Part shown: positions 1 to 7,565 of the stretch, one piece after another
How the letters are laid out: each line of letters opens with the position of its first letter
How positions within the stretch are numbered: position 1 is the stretch's first letter
Origin: an uncultured Mucilaginibacter sp.
GTDB taxonomy: Bacteria > Bacteroidota > Bacteroidia > Sphingobacteriales > Sphingobacteriaceae
Direction: 5' to 3'
Length of the DNA stretch: 35,385 bases
Assembly (NCBI RefSeq): GCF_903893715.1
Contig: NZ_CAITNG010000033.1
Location: forward strand, 1-35,385
Notes under the pieces: generated by a model
What the model was told of the DNA's origin: nothing
What the model saw: only the letters and a program-made list of their open reading frames with translations
The model's database searches: none
Made by a program: the position numbers and the translations under genes

Positions 1-263
1 CCCGAACAGAGGTATATGCTGATAGCATCCTTTCGTGGAGAAAAAGCCGCTAATGGCATATCGCCTTCATGGCCACTATCATATTGGTAATGATAGGTAC
101 CAAAACCAATAATGCTTGGCCCCCACATTTTAGGTTCAAGGCCGGTAACTTCCTTGCACATCGCGATCATACGGTAGCTATCGGCCCGTTTTTTCTCATC
201 GGGTATCTCATTGATAAAGTCATCAACGCTTACTTCGGTTTCGTTGGTTTTATTTTTTGCCAT
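1..263 (-). CDS. DUF1801-domain protein (YdhG-like), 3' end outside the window
   Basis: This gene reads off the left edge, so only the first 87 codons are present. The protein begins MAKNKTNETEVSVDDF and contains a stretch GLEPKMWGPSIIGFG followed by YHYQYDSGHEGDMPL and AAFSPRKDAISIYL. This order (a conserved helix, then MWG-SIIGFG-YHY, then a strand with SPRK) is typical of the DUF1801 / YdhG family of small alpha-beta proteins. Members have no settled enzymatic role. The start is the ATG at 261-263, which gives the usual N-terminus for the family. It is followed upstream, on the same strand, by another minus-strand gene that ends in its own terminator, so it is probably transcribed separately. 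The missing 3' end prevents a length check. Confidence 0.8.
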   Translation of the reverse strand, partial: MAKNKTNETEVSVDDFINEIPDEKKRADSYRMIAMCKEVTGLEPKMWGPSIIGFGTYHYQYDSGHEGDMPLAAFSPRKDAISIYLCS

Positions 264-300
264 GCTGATGGAATTGTAACCTAAATATAGCTAAAATATC

Positions 301-341
301 AAAAAACAAAAAAGCCATCCGTTGAATAATGGATGGCTTTT
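301..341 (-). terminator. Intrinsic terminator after the 96-aa coiled-coil gene
   Basis: A perfect 10-bp stem (AAAGCCATCC at 311-320 with GGATGGCTTT at 331-340) closes a 10-nt loop. Read on the minus strand it is followed by a T-rich run from 310 down to 301. It lies 18 bp beyond the stop codon of the gene at 359-649. Confidence 0.85.
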
Positions 342-358
342 CATTGGTACAGGGAAAA

Positions 359-649
359 CTATAAGTTGTTGATCGTTTCCTGCTCTTTTAACGCAGCGAT
401 ATTGTTTTTAGCACTAAACGTGTCGGTTTGCCCGGCAAAGTATTCTAAAATGCTCTTTACAGCGTCCAGGTTATCAGCCACGCGCTGGTGCATATCGGGC
501 AGGTCTTTCTCCAGACGCTTATCGCCGAGGTCCATATTATCTACTTCAATTTTAGCCAGCTTTTGTATCAAAGCCGTTTGGCTGTTCTTTAAATCCTCCA
601 ACTCGTGGACAATTTTCTCCATCAAATCAAATTTCCTGATCTTATCCAT
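359..649 (-). CDS. Small helical/coiled-coil protein of unknown function
   Basis: The 96-residue protein is almost wholly charged and helical, with long runs of heptad-like hydrophobic spacing (for example LMEKIVHELEDLKNSQTALI near the N-terminus), so it probably forms a coiled coil in the cytoplasm. There is no signal peptide or membrane segment. It stands alone: the next gene upstream (VOC protein) is on the same strand about 65 bp away, and a clear terminator follows it. No catalytic motif is visible and I do not recognise the family. The reading frame is supported by the precisely placed terminator and by the lack of a competing frame with plausible protein character. Confidence 0.65.
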   Translation of the reverse strand: MDKIRKFDLMEKIVHELEDLKNSQTALIQKLAKIEVDNMDLGDKRLEKDLPDMHQRVADNLDAVKSILEYFAGQTDTFSAKNNIAALKEQETINNL

Positions 650-714
650 CTTGTTCGTTTTTATAAGGGTTAAACTTATGATATGGCAACAATGGACGGA
701 TAAGATTGTTTTGT

Positions 715-1143
715 TTATACCGCAAACAATTGCCCTATATCCTTAAATGCCTTAAACTCCAGTGCGTTTCCACAAGGATCCAAAAAGAACATGGTGGCCT
801 GCTCGCCGGGTTTGCCTTTAAAACGGATGCCCGGTTCTATCACAAATTTGATGTTGTGCTTCTCCAACTTGGCTTCCAGTTCGTGCCAGGCATCCCATTC
901 CAACACCACACCATAGTGGGGGATAGGTACATCATGCCCGTCGACTGGATTATGGTGCAGTTGTGGCGCATCGGCCAGTTTGGGTTTGTAATGGATCACC
1001 AATTGATGCCCGTATAGGTTAAAATCGGTCCAGAGGGTGTCGCAGCGGCCTTCAGGGCAGTCCAGTACCTCGCGGTAAAATTTGCGGGCTGCTTCCAGGT
1101 CGTAAACCGGTATGGCGATGTGGAAAGGTTGTATATTGCTCAT
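715..1143 (-). CDS. VOC-superfamily (glyoxalase/dioxygenase-fold) protein
   Basis: The 142-residue protein starts [22 protein letters not shown] and ends in [12 protein letters not shown]. Both are hallmark segments of the vicinal oxygen chelate fold: His8 in FHIAIPV and the Glu in NALEFK occupy the usual metal-ligand positions. The [13 protein letters not shown] helix and the HYGVVLE second-repeat strand are also typical. The length fits one-domain-pair VOC proteins, which include lyases, isomerases and extradiol dioxygenase relatives. The substrate cannot be read from the sequence. It probably acts in the cytoplasm, as no signal is present. A 14-codon copy of its own 5' end lies about 450 bp upstream (see 1595-1639). 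Confidence 0.85.
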   Translation of the reverse strand: MSNIQPFHIAIPVYDLEAARKFYREVLDCPEGRCDTLWTDFNLYGHQLVIHYKPKLADAPQLHHNPVDGHDVPIPHYGVVLEWDAWHELEAKLEKHNIKFVIEPGIRFKGKPGEQATMFFLDPCGNALEFKAFKDIGQLFAV

Positions 1144-1164
1144 ATAGTATGTTGTTATAAATAG

Positions 1165-1548
1165 CTAAGGGTGGTGTGCAGCAGTTGCTGCTAACGCTTC
1201 CCCCAATATGAAAAGGAAGTACGCGATGAGTGCTAATGAGATCAAAAAATAGAACACACATTCGAGTGTTGTTATCCTCTTAGATATCCGCAAAAACACC
1301 GAATTTATAGTGATCATAAACAAATAGAACGTTCCCGTAACAGCAAGCATCTTTGTCCAGTTTTCCTGGTAACCAAATAGCGCCCTAATAATAGAAAACT
1401 GTGCTATAAGTAACAGGCTAAACATTAGTTGCAAAAACCTATACCAGCCCGAATTAAAAAAAACCTCTCGTTTAACAGTTGAATTTTGGTATTGGAAACC
1501 AAAACAAAATGCCAGTGGTGTTAATATTAGGTAGGGTATATACTCCAT
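1165..1548 (-). CDS. Small integral membrane protein of unknown function
   Basis: The 127-residue product has about four hydrophobic segments: IPYLILTPLAFCFGF near the N-terminus, FLQLMFSLLLIAQFSIIRALF, MLAVTGTFYLFMITINSVFL, and VFYFLISLALIAYFLFILG. The C-terminus is short (ATAAHHP). It is predicted to sit in the inner membrane. No family is recognised. It lies between the intact VOC gene and a 14-codon copy of the VOC 5' end, which suggests that this gene arrived as an insert or within a partial duplication. Codon use is AT-richer than in the neighbouring VOC gene. The gene is plausible, but support is from hydropathy only. Confidence 0.6.
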   Translation of the reverse strand: MEYIPYLILTPLAFCFGFQYQNSTVKREVFFNSGWYRFLQLMFSLLLIAQFSIIRALFGYQENWTKMLAVTGTFYLFMITINSVFLRISKRITTLECVFYFLISLALIAYFLFILGEALAATAAHHP

Positions 1549-1594
1549 TGATGATTGGTTTACGTTGCAAAATTTATAACCTTTTCCTCATCAA

Positions 1595-1639
1595 TTAATA
1601 CCCCGGTATAGCGATGTGGAAGGGTTGTATATTATTCAT
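1595..1639 (-). pseudogene. Remnant copy of the VOC gene 5' end (14 codons)
   Basis: The minus strand reads [14 protein letters not shown] and then stops (TAA at 1595-1597). This matches the first 14 residues of the VOC protein encoded at 715-1143 ([14 protein letters not shown]) with two substitutions, and the DNA is also close. Homology ends abruptly after this point. It is a leftover of a duplicated VOC gene, or the far side of an insertion that separated a gene from its original 5' end. Confidence 0.75.
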
Positions 1640-1703
1640 TTTATTGTTTTTATGTTATTTTAGTTAAAAATAAATGCTACTTTGGTCTATCTAAACTAAA
1701 CTT

Positions 1704-1898
1704 ATGACAGGTATTTTTACGTTCATGGACAACTCGCCATATTTGCTGCTTTTATTATGGCCACTGTTTCTATTGGTACTATTACTTACTACACTCATTC
1801 TTATTTATGTTTGGGTAACCCGGTTTTTGAGACTAAAAAAAGAGCAAAATGACTTGCTTCGCGAGTTTATCAATAAATGGGATAAAAAACAGTCATAA
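1704..1898 (+). CDS. Short single-pass membrane protein
   Basis: The 64-residue product has one long hydrophobic stretch (YLLLLLWPLFLLVLLLTTLI and the following residues). It is followed by a positively charged segment TRFLRLKKEQNDLLREF, giving a predicted N-out/C-in single-pass topology. The first ATG at 1704 and a second in-frame ATG at 1725 are both possible starts. Its 3' end overlaps the convergent acetyltransferase gene by 6 bp. No family is recognised. Short hydrophobic proteins with a charged tail of this kind are common in Bacteroidota, but this one is supported only by its composition. Confidence 0.5.
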   Translation: MTGIFTFMDNSPYLLLLLWPLFLLVLLLTTLILIYVWVTRFLRLKKEQNDLLREFINKWDKKQS

Positions 1899-2345
1899 CT
1901 TTTTCTTCATACAAATACTATCATCAGTCCCCGCGTATTGCCCGTAGTTTTCAATGTGCCAATACCCTGCTTTGGCGTACAAAGCCACTGCCTCCGGCTG
2001 GTTAAGCCCGGTTTGCAGGATGGTATGGCTGTAGCCCGATTCTTTCGCCCGCTTTTCAAGTTCCGCTGATATAGCGGCGGCAATCCCTTTGCCCCTAAAC
2101 CCCGGTTTTACAAACATCCGCTTAACTTCGGTAGTCGCGGCTTCATATTCTTTGATGGCGCCGCAGCCTGCAGGTACATCATCCGCGTAAGCTACAACCA
2201 CCTGTTTTATCTGTGCCAGACTGTTAAACTGCCCGAAAAACTCTTGTTGCGCACCGTAACGCTCATCCAGTTCCTTATCGAGCAGGGCTACTAACGCTTT
2301 GAAATCGGGACTATCCGAACCGCTGCGAACCAGTTTTAAATCCAT
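1893..2345 (-). CDS. GNAT-family N-acetyltransferase
   Basis: The 150-residue protein has the GNAT fold. Strand beta-4 is EVKRMFVKPGFRGKGIA, which contains the acetyl-CoA pyrophosphate-binding loop (R/Q-x-x-G-x-G/A as RGKGIA). It is followed by the helix ISAELEKRAKESGY and the C-terminal motif ALYAKAGYWHIENYG, typical of the B motif. Members transfer an acetyl group from acetyl-CoA to an amine on a small molecule or protein. The substrate is not predictable here. There is no signal peptide, so it is cytoplasmic. It converges with the small membrane protein gene at 1704-1898, overlapping by 6 bp. Confidence 0.9.
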   Translation of the reverse strand: MDLKLVRSGSDSPDFKALVALLDKELDERYGAQQEFFGQFNSLAQIKQVVVAYADDVPAGCGAIKEYEAATTEVKRMFVKPGFRGKGIAAAISAELEKRAKESGYSHTILQTGLNQPEAVALYAKAGYWHIENYGQYAGTDDSICMKKKL

Positions 2346-2417
2346 ACCCTAAAATATCGCTATTTTTCAAAATTTCTCATAAAATATGCACATATTTGGA
2401 CTATAACCTAAATCATC

Positions 2418-3410
2418 ATGATGCGCTTTATACCAACCTTTTTTACCCGCCTTTGCGCCCTGTTTTTAATTGCCGCTGCGTTACATAGCTGCGCGCCCGA
2501 TAAAAACGGCATCTACATCAACGATAAAATCAGCAGCGGCAAACGCGACAAATTTAAAGCACTTACCGACCAATTGTTTGCTGCCGCCAAAAGCAATGAC
2601 GAGCCAACTATTGAAGGCTTGTTATCGCGCGAAATGTTGGCCGACCCCAAATACAAGCGCACCTTCGAGATGATGTACAACGAGAGTAAAGCCGGTAAGT
2701 ATACCATACTCGATCAATATTATATAAAAACCAAAGCATCCGATACCAGCTACACACTGCGTCCGCCTGACAGTCTTTATAAACTACCCATAAGCGCCTC
2801 GACCCGCGAAACCTACGTGGCACTCATGGTGCTTGAACAAGGCGGCGATAAATGGTTGGCCACAGCGGTTTACGGCAATTACGACTATGGCTGGAGACTG
2901 GGCGAATTACATTTTGACCACTATGCCATTAATGGTAAAACCGCGCCCGAACTATATGCCCTTGCCAAAGCCGATTACAACAAAGGCTTCCTGGTGGATG
3001 CCATGAACAATCTTGAATACGCTACCAAATGCCTGCGCCCTGCCGAAACCTGGCAGTACAAACAGGAAGACGATATTGCCAAATTCTACGGTGAGGTATC
3101 GACCGATGCTTACAATAAGTATAACTTCCCGATTATTATACCCGCTCCGGGCAGCCCGGCCATCTTTAGGATAATGACCCAAACTATGCCGGGCGGCGGC
3201 TATGCGCCGACCATTAAGTACCTCACCAAGATTGACGTAAGGGACACTGTGGCGCTCAAAAAAGAGTTCGAAGGTGTAAAAAAAGTCATCGGTAAGCTAT
3301 TTCCGGGTATCGATCAGGATAAAAAGTGCATCATCTTTTCGGCCTATAACAAGCGCCCCGAAGGTAACTCGAACCCGCTTTCGTATGATATGGTAGATGT
3401 GTTGAAGTAA
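2418..3410 (+). CDS. Putative lipoprotein of unknown function
   Basis: The 330-residue protein starts with two Met codons, a basic residue and a hydrophobic stretch ending LHSC, so Cys25 is the likely lipidated residue of a type II signal peptide. The mature part begins APDKNGIYINDKISSGKRDK. A helical region with KFKALTDQLFAAAKSNDEPT resembles the start of domains in periplasmic or outer-membrane-attached stress proteins, but I do not recognise the family. The remainder is rich in Tyr, Lys and Asp with no visible catalytic motif. It is a single gene, diverging from the acetyltransferase gene across 72 bp. Lipid attachment and envelope location are inference from the lipobox. Confidence 0.75.
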   Translation: MMRFIPTFFTRLCALFLIAAALHSCAPDKNGIYINDKISSGKRDKFKALTDQLFAAAKSNDEPTIEGLLSREMLADPKYKRTFEMMYNESKAGKYTILDQYYIKTKASDTSYTLRPPDSLYKLPISASTRETYVALMVLEQGGDKWLATAVYGNYDYGWRLGELHFDHYAINGKTAPELYALAKADYNKGFLVDAMNNLEYATKCLRPAETWQYKQEDDIAKFYGEVSTDAYNKYNFPIIIPAPGSPAIFRIMTQTMPGGGYAPTIKYLTKIDVRDTVALKKEFEGVKKVIGKLFPGIDQDKKCIIFSAYNKRPEGNSNPLSYDMVDVLK

Positions 3411-3496
3411 TGTGCAAATGTGCGTATTTCCTAATGTGCAAATCACAGGTCTCAAAGCGACAATGCACCAATGACCAATGAACCAATGAACCAATA
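3410..3496. repeat. Degenerate 8-bp tandem repeats
   Basis: Directly after the lipoprotein stop codon the sequence repeats ATGTGCAA-like octamers (3412-3444, with one unrelated unit inside). After a short gap come ACCAATGA octamers (3468-3496). The second array runs up to the tRNA-Gln 3' end. No gene is seen in this gap. See the finding on periodic arrays. Confidence 0.7.
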
Positions 3497-3498
3497 AG

Positions 3499-3569
3499 CT
3501 TTCCTGCATGGATTCGAACCACGACCGACAGAGCCAGAATCTGCCGTGCTACCGTTACACCACAGGAAA
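3499..3569 (-). tRNA. tRNA-Gln, anticodon CUG
   Basis: The 71-nt sequence folds as a cloverleaf on the minus strand. The acceptor stem pairs TTTCCTG (3563-3569) perfectly with CAGGAAA (3500-3506), leaving a G discriminator at 3499. The D arm is GTGTAACGGTAGCAC. The anticodon stem is GCAGA/TCTGT and the loop TTCTGGC gives anticodon CTG (3535-3537). The T arm contains GGTTCGAATCC. CCA is not encoded. The G discriminator agrees with tRNA-Gln. Confidence 0.92.
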
Positions 3570-3601
3570 ATGATGTACTAAATTAGGTATTTTTCAAGAT
3601 A

Positions 3602-3863
3602 AGTCATTTAATCATTGCGTCATTTAGTCATTGGACGGTGGGGGAGGTAAAAGTAGGATATTTTTTTCTGTTGACTCTTGACTCTTGACTCTAAAAGGGG
3701 GGGGGGTAAAAGTAGGATATTTCAAAGAACCATTTCTTTCCCTGCTACTCTTAACTGCCACTGCCACTAAAAAGAATGGGGGGTAAAAGTGAGATATTTC
3801 AAAGAACCATTTCCCCCCTGCTACTGTCTGCTGCCACTGCCACTCCAAAAAAGGGGGGGGGGG
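3602..3863. repeat. Tandem 75-81 bp repeats starting with G-runs, plus short-period arrays
   Basis: Most of the 505-bp gap between tRNA-Gln and the lipoprotein gene is repeat DNA. An octamer array (TCATTTAA-like) occupies 3602-3635 and three exact TTGACTC heptamers occupy 3671-3691. Around them a longer unit recurs: a G-run, then TAAAAGTAGGATATTT, CAAAGAACCATTTC, CCTGCTACT and CTGCCACTGCCACT. Copies begin at 3640 (short), 3697 and 3778, and a last G-run begins at 3853. The G-runs are 10, 6 and 11 long at 3697, 3778 and 3853. The rest of the gap (3864-4074) is AT-rich with no gene that I can support. Confidence 0.85.
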
Positions 3864-4074
3864 ATTTTGTAAGAATAATTTTAACATTCCAACTTTACAA
3901 CCTTTCAACAAAACAAAAACACAATATAGCGAAAATTTTTGAGATATGGAAAAGAAATTAGCTTACACCGACCATATCCTGAACAATTAAAAACTCACAA
4001 ATACATTAATTAGTTAATATTAGGCTTACAATATCTTCTTTATTTTTATATAAACAATTATTAGCCTTATTGAT

Positions 4075-5133
4075 ATGTTTATTATTCCCGAAAAAAGTTT
4101 AGTGTATCCTTTCGTGTTGCTTTTTATCGTTTTAAGTGCTTGTAAAAAACCTGCACAAAGCGATATAGTTTCCATCAACTACGCTATTACCCCCGGCTCG
4201 GTGCCTTATGTGCAGGCATCGGGTGTGTATATATCGGGTACTGTGCCACTGCACGATAGTATTGCTGCTGCCAATGTTTGGCTAAATGGGTCTATGTTTA
4301 GTTTGCCGACTGTAAGTGGAGACACGCATGGCATTACGTTTCAAGGCAAAGATGTGTACGTAACCGGGCTATCCCAAAATAAGCCTGTATATTGGAAGAA
4401 CAGTGTAATATCAGCGCCTTTTGAAGTGCCTGCAAATTACTCTGTAAATGTTTTCGGCATAGCGGTTTCAGGGAATGATGTATATGTTTCAGGGACCATT
4501 TTTTCCATTAGTGCAGGTAGTATGGCCGTATATTGGAAAAATGGCACTATCAATTATTTAAGTACGAACGGCCAGCAACCATTACTTGGAACAGGAGCCA
4601 ACGGTATAGTCATTTCGGGTTCGGATGTATATATATGCGGAGAATTTGATTTTAATGCTGTGTACTGGAAAAATGGGGCGATGGCTACATTAACTACAGG
4701 TACAGATATTGGTATCGCGGTATCAGGCAGTGATGTTTATGTTTTGGGCGTTGAACAGGCAAATGCCCAACACCAGTACGACTTGCCTGTATATTGGAAA
4801 AATGGTGTACCTGTTTACTTAACGGGCTTTGCGACTGTTAGCAGCATTGCAGTACAGGGTACGGACGTGTATGTCGCCGGAAACATATTTAGTACCACCA
4901 ATATACATACCGTAGCAGGATATGCTAAAAATGGCATCATTACAAATCTTAACACTGGTTTCGATGGGTCGTTTGCAAATGCAATATGTGTAAATAATGG
5001 TAATGTATACGTAGCCGGATTAGGTTATAACGGCACCTCGCCAACATTAGGCGTCTATTGGACAAACGGCGCCAATCCGGTCATTTTATCGAGCCAACGC
5101 GCTTTTATAAGTGGTATTGTATATGTTCCATAA
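4075..5133 (+). CDS. Lipoprotein built of six ~42-residue repeats (beta-propeller-like)
   Basis: The 352-residue protein has a signal sequence ending VLSAC, with Cys23 as the lipidation site. The mature part is made of about six repeats of roughly 42 residues. Each carries a segment like GSDVYVAG followed, 10-20 residues later, by AVYWKNG and a short Thr/Leu strand. YWKNG-like units occur near residues 107, 158, 200, 241, 285 and 331; the fifth is YAKNG and the last YWTNG. A unit length of about 42 with Tyr-Trp and Gly-Asp turns is what beta-propeller blades look like, but that fold is inference. The protein probably sits on the outer membrane. It ends at a hairpin shared with the convergent iscA gene. 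The upstream 500 bp hold G-run repeats rather than a gene. Confidence 0.8.
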   Translation: MFIIPEKSLVYPFVLLFIVLSACKKPAQSDIVSINYAITPGSVPYVQASGVYISGTVPLHDSIAAANVWLNGSMFSLPTVSGDTHGITFQGKDVYVTGLSQNKPVYWKNSVISAPFEVPANYSVNVFGIAVSGNDVYVSGTIFSISAGSMAVYWKNGTINYLSTNGQQPLLGTGANGIVISGSDVYICGEFDFNAVYWKNGAMATLTTGTDIGIAVSGSDVYVLGVEQANAQHQYDLPVYWKNGVPVYLTGFATVSSIAVQGTDVYVAGNIFSTTNIHTVAGYAKNGIITNLNTGFDGSFANAICVNNGNVYVAGLGYNGTSPTLGVYWTNGANPVILSSQRAFISGIVYVP

Positions 5134-5140
5134 AACGCAA

Positions 5141-5168
5141 ACAGGGCACTGATACATCAGCACCCTGT
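5141..5168. terminator. Hairpin between convergent genes
   Basis: ACAGGG (5141-5146) pairs with CCCTGT (5163-5168) and, inside a symmetric 2x2 internal loop, CTGAT pairs with ATCAG. It lies between the stop codons of the lipoprotein gene and iscA. No strong T-run follows in either direction, so termination efficiency is uncertain. Confidence 0.6.
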
Positions 5169-5195
5169 CCACAAACTATTTAAAACACTTGTAAA

Positions 5196-5522
5196 TTATA
5201 CAGAAAAACTCTCGCCGCAACCGCAGGTACGCGTGGCGTTGGGGTTATGGAAGTTAAAACCTTTGCCGTTCAGGCCGTCGCTAAAATCAAGCTCGGTGCC
5301 TGCCAGGTAAAGGAACGATTTCATATCCAAACAAAAACGAACGCCTTTGTCCTCGAAAAACTGGTCGCCCTTTTTTTCTTCGTTATCAAAATCGAGGTTG
5401 TATGATAAGCCCGAGCAACCGCCGCCCTGTACAGATACCCGCAGGAAATAGGACGAATCCATCCCTGCCTCATCCATCAGCTGGCCTATTTTGCTTTTTG
5501 CTTTATCGGTTATTGTTACCAT
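5196..5522 (-). CDS. iscA: A-type iron-sulfur carrier protein (IscA/ErpA family)
   Basis: The 108-residue protein has the three conserved cysteines of A-type carriers: Cys36 in GGGCSGLSY and Cys100 and Cys102 in the C-terminal TCGCGESF. These bind iron or a [2Fe-2S]/[4Fe-4S] cluster, which the protein receives from the IscU scaffold and passes to target enzymes in the cytoplasm. The length matches the family. It is the last gene of a minus-strand iscS-iscU-iscA group, but 170 bp separate it from iscU and that gap holds an inverted pair of heptamer arrays. Whether it should be called iscA, erpA or sufA cannot be settled without a tree; the position next to iscU favours iscA. Confidence 0.9.
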   Translation of the reverse strand: MVTITDKAKSKIGQLMDEAGMDSSYFLRVSVQGGGCSGLSYNLDFDNEEKKGDQFFEDKGVRFCLDMKSFLYLAGTELDFSDGLNGKGFNFHNPNATRTCGCGESFSV

Positions 5523-5530
5523 GTTTGTAA

Positions 5531-5558
5531 TGCGTATTGCGATATTCGTATTGCGATA
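5531..5558. repeat. Heptamer array, left member of an inverted pair
   Basis: Four 7-bp units (TGCGTAT, TGCGATA, TTCGTAT, TGCGATA) lie 9 bp upstream of the iscA start. They are the reverse complement type of the array at 5662-5692. Between the two lie about 100 bp without a gene. Confidence 0.8.
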
Positions 5559-5661
5559 AACACGCGCAGTACGAACATCAATTTGTTATTACTGTTTAGA
5601 CGACCCTAAGCTTATTAAGTTTAAGTCTAAATAGTTACTCGTAAAAAAGAGATTTGGTTAT

Positions 5662-5692
5662 CGCAATACGCAATACTCAAATCTCAATACTA
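5662..5692. repeat. Heptamer array, right member of an inverted pair
   Basis: The units CGCAATA, CGCAATA, CTCAAAT and CTCAATA follow one another with an exact 7-bp period and run up to the iscU stop codon at 5693-5695. They are complementary to the array at 5531-5558, so a transcript through both could form a long stem. Confidence 0.8.
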
Positions 5693-6106
5693 TTAGTGGT
5701 GCACCTTGTCGCTTACCAACGCTTCCATACCGTTTTTAACGCGGTAATCGTTAATGGCAGCTTTAATGGCGTCCTCGGCCAAAACCGAGCAGTGGATTTT
5801 TACCGGTGGCAAGGCCAGTTCTTCCACAATATCCATGTTGTCAATCTTCATGGCATCGTCGATGCTTTTGCCTTTTAACCACTCCGTTGCTAACGACGAT
5901 GACGCGATAGCGCTGCCGCAGCCAAAGGTTTTAAATTTTGCGTCGGTGATGACGTTGTTTTCGTCAACCTCAATTTGCAAACGCATTACGTCGCCGCACT
6001 CCGGTGCGCCAACAAGCCCTGTGCCTACGCTGTTCTTACTTTTATCCAAAGTACCAACGTTGCGGGGGTGGGTGTAATGATCAATTACTTTATCTGAATA
6101 AGCCAT
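5693..6106 (-). CDS. iscU: Iron-sulfur cluster scaffold protein IscU
   Basis: The 137-residue protein begins MAYSDKVIDHYTHPRNVG, the standard IscU N-terminus. The three cluster-ligand cysteines are Cys37 (APECGD, with the accompanying Asp39), Cys63 (TFGCGSA) and Cys106 (IHCSVLAEDA). LPPVK at 99-103 is the motif recognised by the HscA chaperone in other bacteria. It builds a cluster from iron and the sulfur delivered by IscS and hands it to carriers such as the IscA encoded downstream. It lies 129 bp downstream of iscS. No hscA, hscB or fdx is visible in the window, so the chaperone, if used, is encoded elsewhere. Confidence 0.96.
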   Translation of the reverse strand: MAYSDKVIDHYTHPRNVGTLDKSKNSVGTGLVGAPECGDVMRLQIEVDENNVITDAKFKTFGCGSAIASSSLATEWLKGKSIDDAMKIDNMDIVEELALPPVKIHCSVLAEDAIKAAINDYRVKNGMEALVSDKVHH

Positions 6107-6113
6107 TTTTTTA

Positions 6114-6235
6114 AGTATTTAGTTTAAAGTCTTAAGTAAAAAGTCTTTAAACGGTGCAATATTTTTATTTTTAGTTATCTATTAAATTTCAAAAAACACT
6201 TCTGACTTCGGACTACCGACTTCAGACTTCTTCCC
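6114..6235. repeat. Inverted pair of heptamer arrays between iscS and iscU
   Basis: From 6114 to 6153 the sequence repeats AGTCTTA-like heptamers. From 6201 to 6235 it repeats the complementary TCGGACT-like heptamers (TCTGACT, TCGGACT, ACCGACT, TCAGACT). The second array ends exactly at the iscS stop codon. Together they fill most of the 129-bp gap between iscS and iscU. Confidence 0.75.
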
Positions 6236-7447
6236 TTAATGTTCCGCCCACTCGATCGAATCCAGATCGATGCCTTCTTTAAACATTTCCCATAAAGGGG
6301 ACAGGTCGCGCAGGTGGGTCACCGCTTTTTTGGTCACCTCGATGGCGTAATCTACCTCCTCTTCGGTGGTAAACCTGCCTAAACCGAAACGGATGGAAGA
6401 GTGTGCCAAATCGTCCGACAAGCCTAAACTCTTCAATACGTATGATGGCTCCAAAGATGCCGAAGTACAAGCCGAACCCGAAGATACCGCCAAATCTTTC
6501 ATCGCCATCATCAAGCCTTCACCCTCTACGTATTTGAACGATATATTGGCAACATGCGGCAAACGGTGTGCCACATTTCCGTTTACATAACTTTCTTCCA
6601 GTTGGGTTAACGATGCTTCCAGTTTATCGCGCAAAGCAGATAAACGTTTGGCTTCGCTTTCCATTTCCTGTAGGCAAATTTCGCAGGCTTTACCAAAACC
6701 AACAATGCCCGGTACGTTTAAGGTACCCGAACGCATACCACGCTCATGGCCGCCACCGTCCATTTGGGCGGTAACTTTAACCCTCGGGTTTTTACGGCGA
6801 ACGTATAACGCGCCTACACCTTTGGGTCCGTACATTTTATGCGCGGTCATGGCCAAAATATCTATGCCGTCTTTTATAACGTCAACAGGTACTTTACCAA
6901 CGGCCTGTGTGGCGTCTGTCATAAACAGGGCACCAAATTTATGGGCTATGGCTGCAATTTCTTTAACAGGTTGTATCACGCCGATTTCGTTGTTGCCATA
7001 CATTACGCAAACCAAAATGGTTTCGCTGGTCATGTGTTGCTCCAACAGGGCAAGGTCAAGTAAACCATCGCTTTGTACCGGCAGGTAGGTTACGCGGGCA
7101 CCTAATTTTTCGAGGTGTTTACAGGTATCCAACACCGCTTTATGTTCGGTAGTGCAAGTAATGATGTGGTTACCTTTTTCCTGGTACATTTCAAAAACGC
7201 CTTTTATACCCAGGTTATCGCTTTCTGTAGCGCCCGAAGTGAAGATGATTTCCTTTTCGCTGGCGCCAATCAGTTTGGCAACCTGCTCGCGGGCATAATC
7301 AACGGCTTCTTCGGCTACCCAGCCAAAAGGGTGGTTACGGCTTGCGGCATTACCAAACTTGTTGGTAAAGTAAGGCAGCATAGCGTCCAACACCCTCGGA
7401 TCCATTGGGGTAGTGGCATTATTGTCTAAATATATCGGCAGATTCAT
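6236..7447 (-). CDS. iscS: Cysteine desulfurase IscS
   Basis: The 403-residue protein starts [19 protein letters not shown], the signature start of class V cysteine desulfurases. The PLP-binding lysine is in [11 protein letters not shown] (about residue 205). The catalytic cysteine that carries the persulfide is in [14 protein letters not shown] (about residue 330), and the sequence around it is of the long-loop IscS/NifS group I type rather than SufS. The enzyme removes sulfur from cysteine, giving alanine, and loads IscU. It heads the minus-strand iscS-iscU-iscA group, with a good promoter just upstream. No iscR-type regulator gene is adjacent, which differs from Proteobacteria. Confidence 0.96.
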   Translation of the reverse strand: MNLPIYLDNNATTPMDPRVLDAMLPYFTNKFGNAASRNHPFGWVAEEAVDYAREQVAKLIGASEKEIIFTSGATESDNLGIKGVFEMYQEKGNHIITCTTEHKAVLDTCKHLEKLGARVTYLPVQSDGLLDLALLEQHMTSETILVCVMYGNNEIGVIQPVKEIAAIAHKFGALFMTDATQAVGKVPVDVIKDGIDILAMTAHKMYGPKGVGALYVRRKNPRVKVTAQMDGGGHERGMRSGTLNVPGIVGFGKACEICLQEMESEAKRLSALRDKLEASLTQLEESYVNGNVAHRLPHVANISFKYVEGEGLMMAMKDLAVSSGSACTSASLEPSYVLKSLGLSDDLAHSSIRFGLGRFTTEEEVDYAIEVTKKAVTHLRDLSPLWEMFKEGIDLDSIEWAEH

Positions 7448-7478
7448 TGCTTAATTAGATTAAGTTTAAATAACGCTT

Positions 7479-7486
7479 CAAATATA
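7479..7486 (-). promoter_or_regulatory. Probable -7 element of the isc promoter
   Basis: On the minus strand TATATTTG matches the Bacteroidota -7 consensus TAnnTTTG exactly and lies about 30 bp upstream of the iscS start. The -33 element is weak (a T-rich stretch near 7505). Confidence 0.6.
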
Positions 7487-7565
7487 AGGAATTGTTTTAT
7501 TTAAAATCATTATAAACAGTGAAGAAAAATGCAGTAGGCAGTCATTATTTTGCAATATTTGGATA

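Noticed and set aside
3410..3691. A CRISPR array
   Set aside because: The repeats are 7-8 bp with no spacers and no cas genes are present; the arrays elsewhere in the window have the same lack of spacers.
3624..3911. A 95-codon frame over the G-run repeats
   Set aside because: The translation is a repeat of Pro-rich and Phe-rich segments created by the DNA repeats; it has no independent sign of being a gene.
3946..3990. A 14-codon frame MEKKLAYTDHILNN before the propeller-like lipoprotein gene
   Set aside because: It looks coding-like and faintly recalls the IscU start, but it is too short to support and has no partner downstream.
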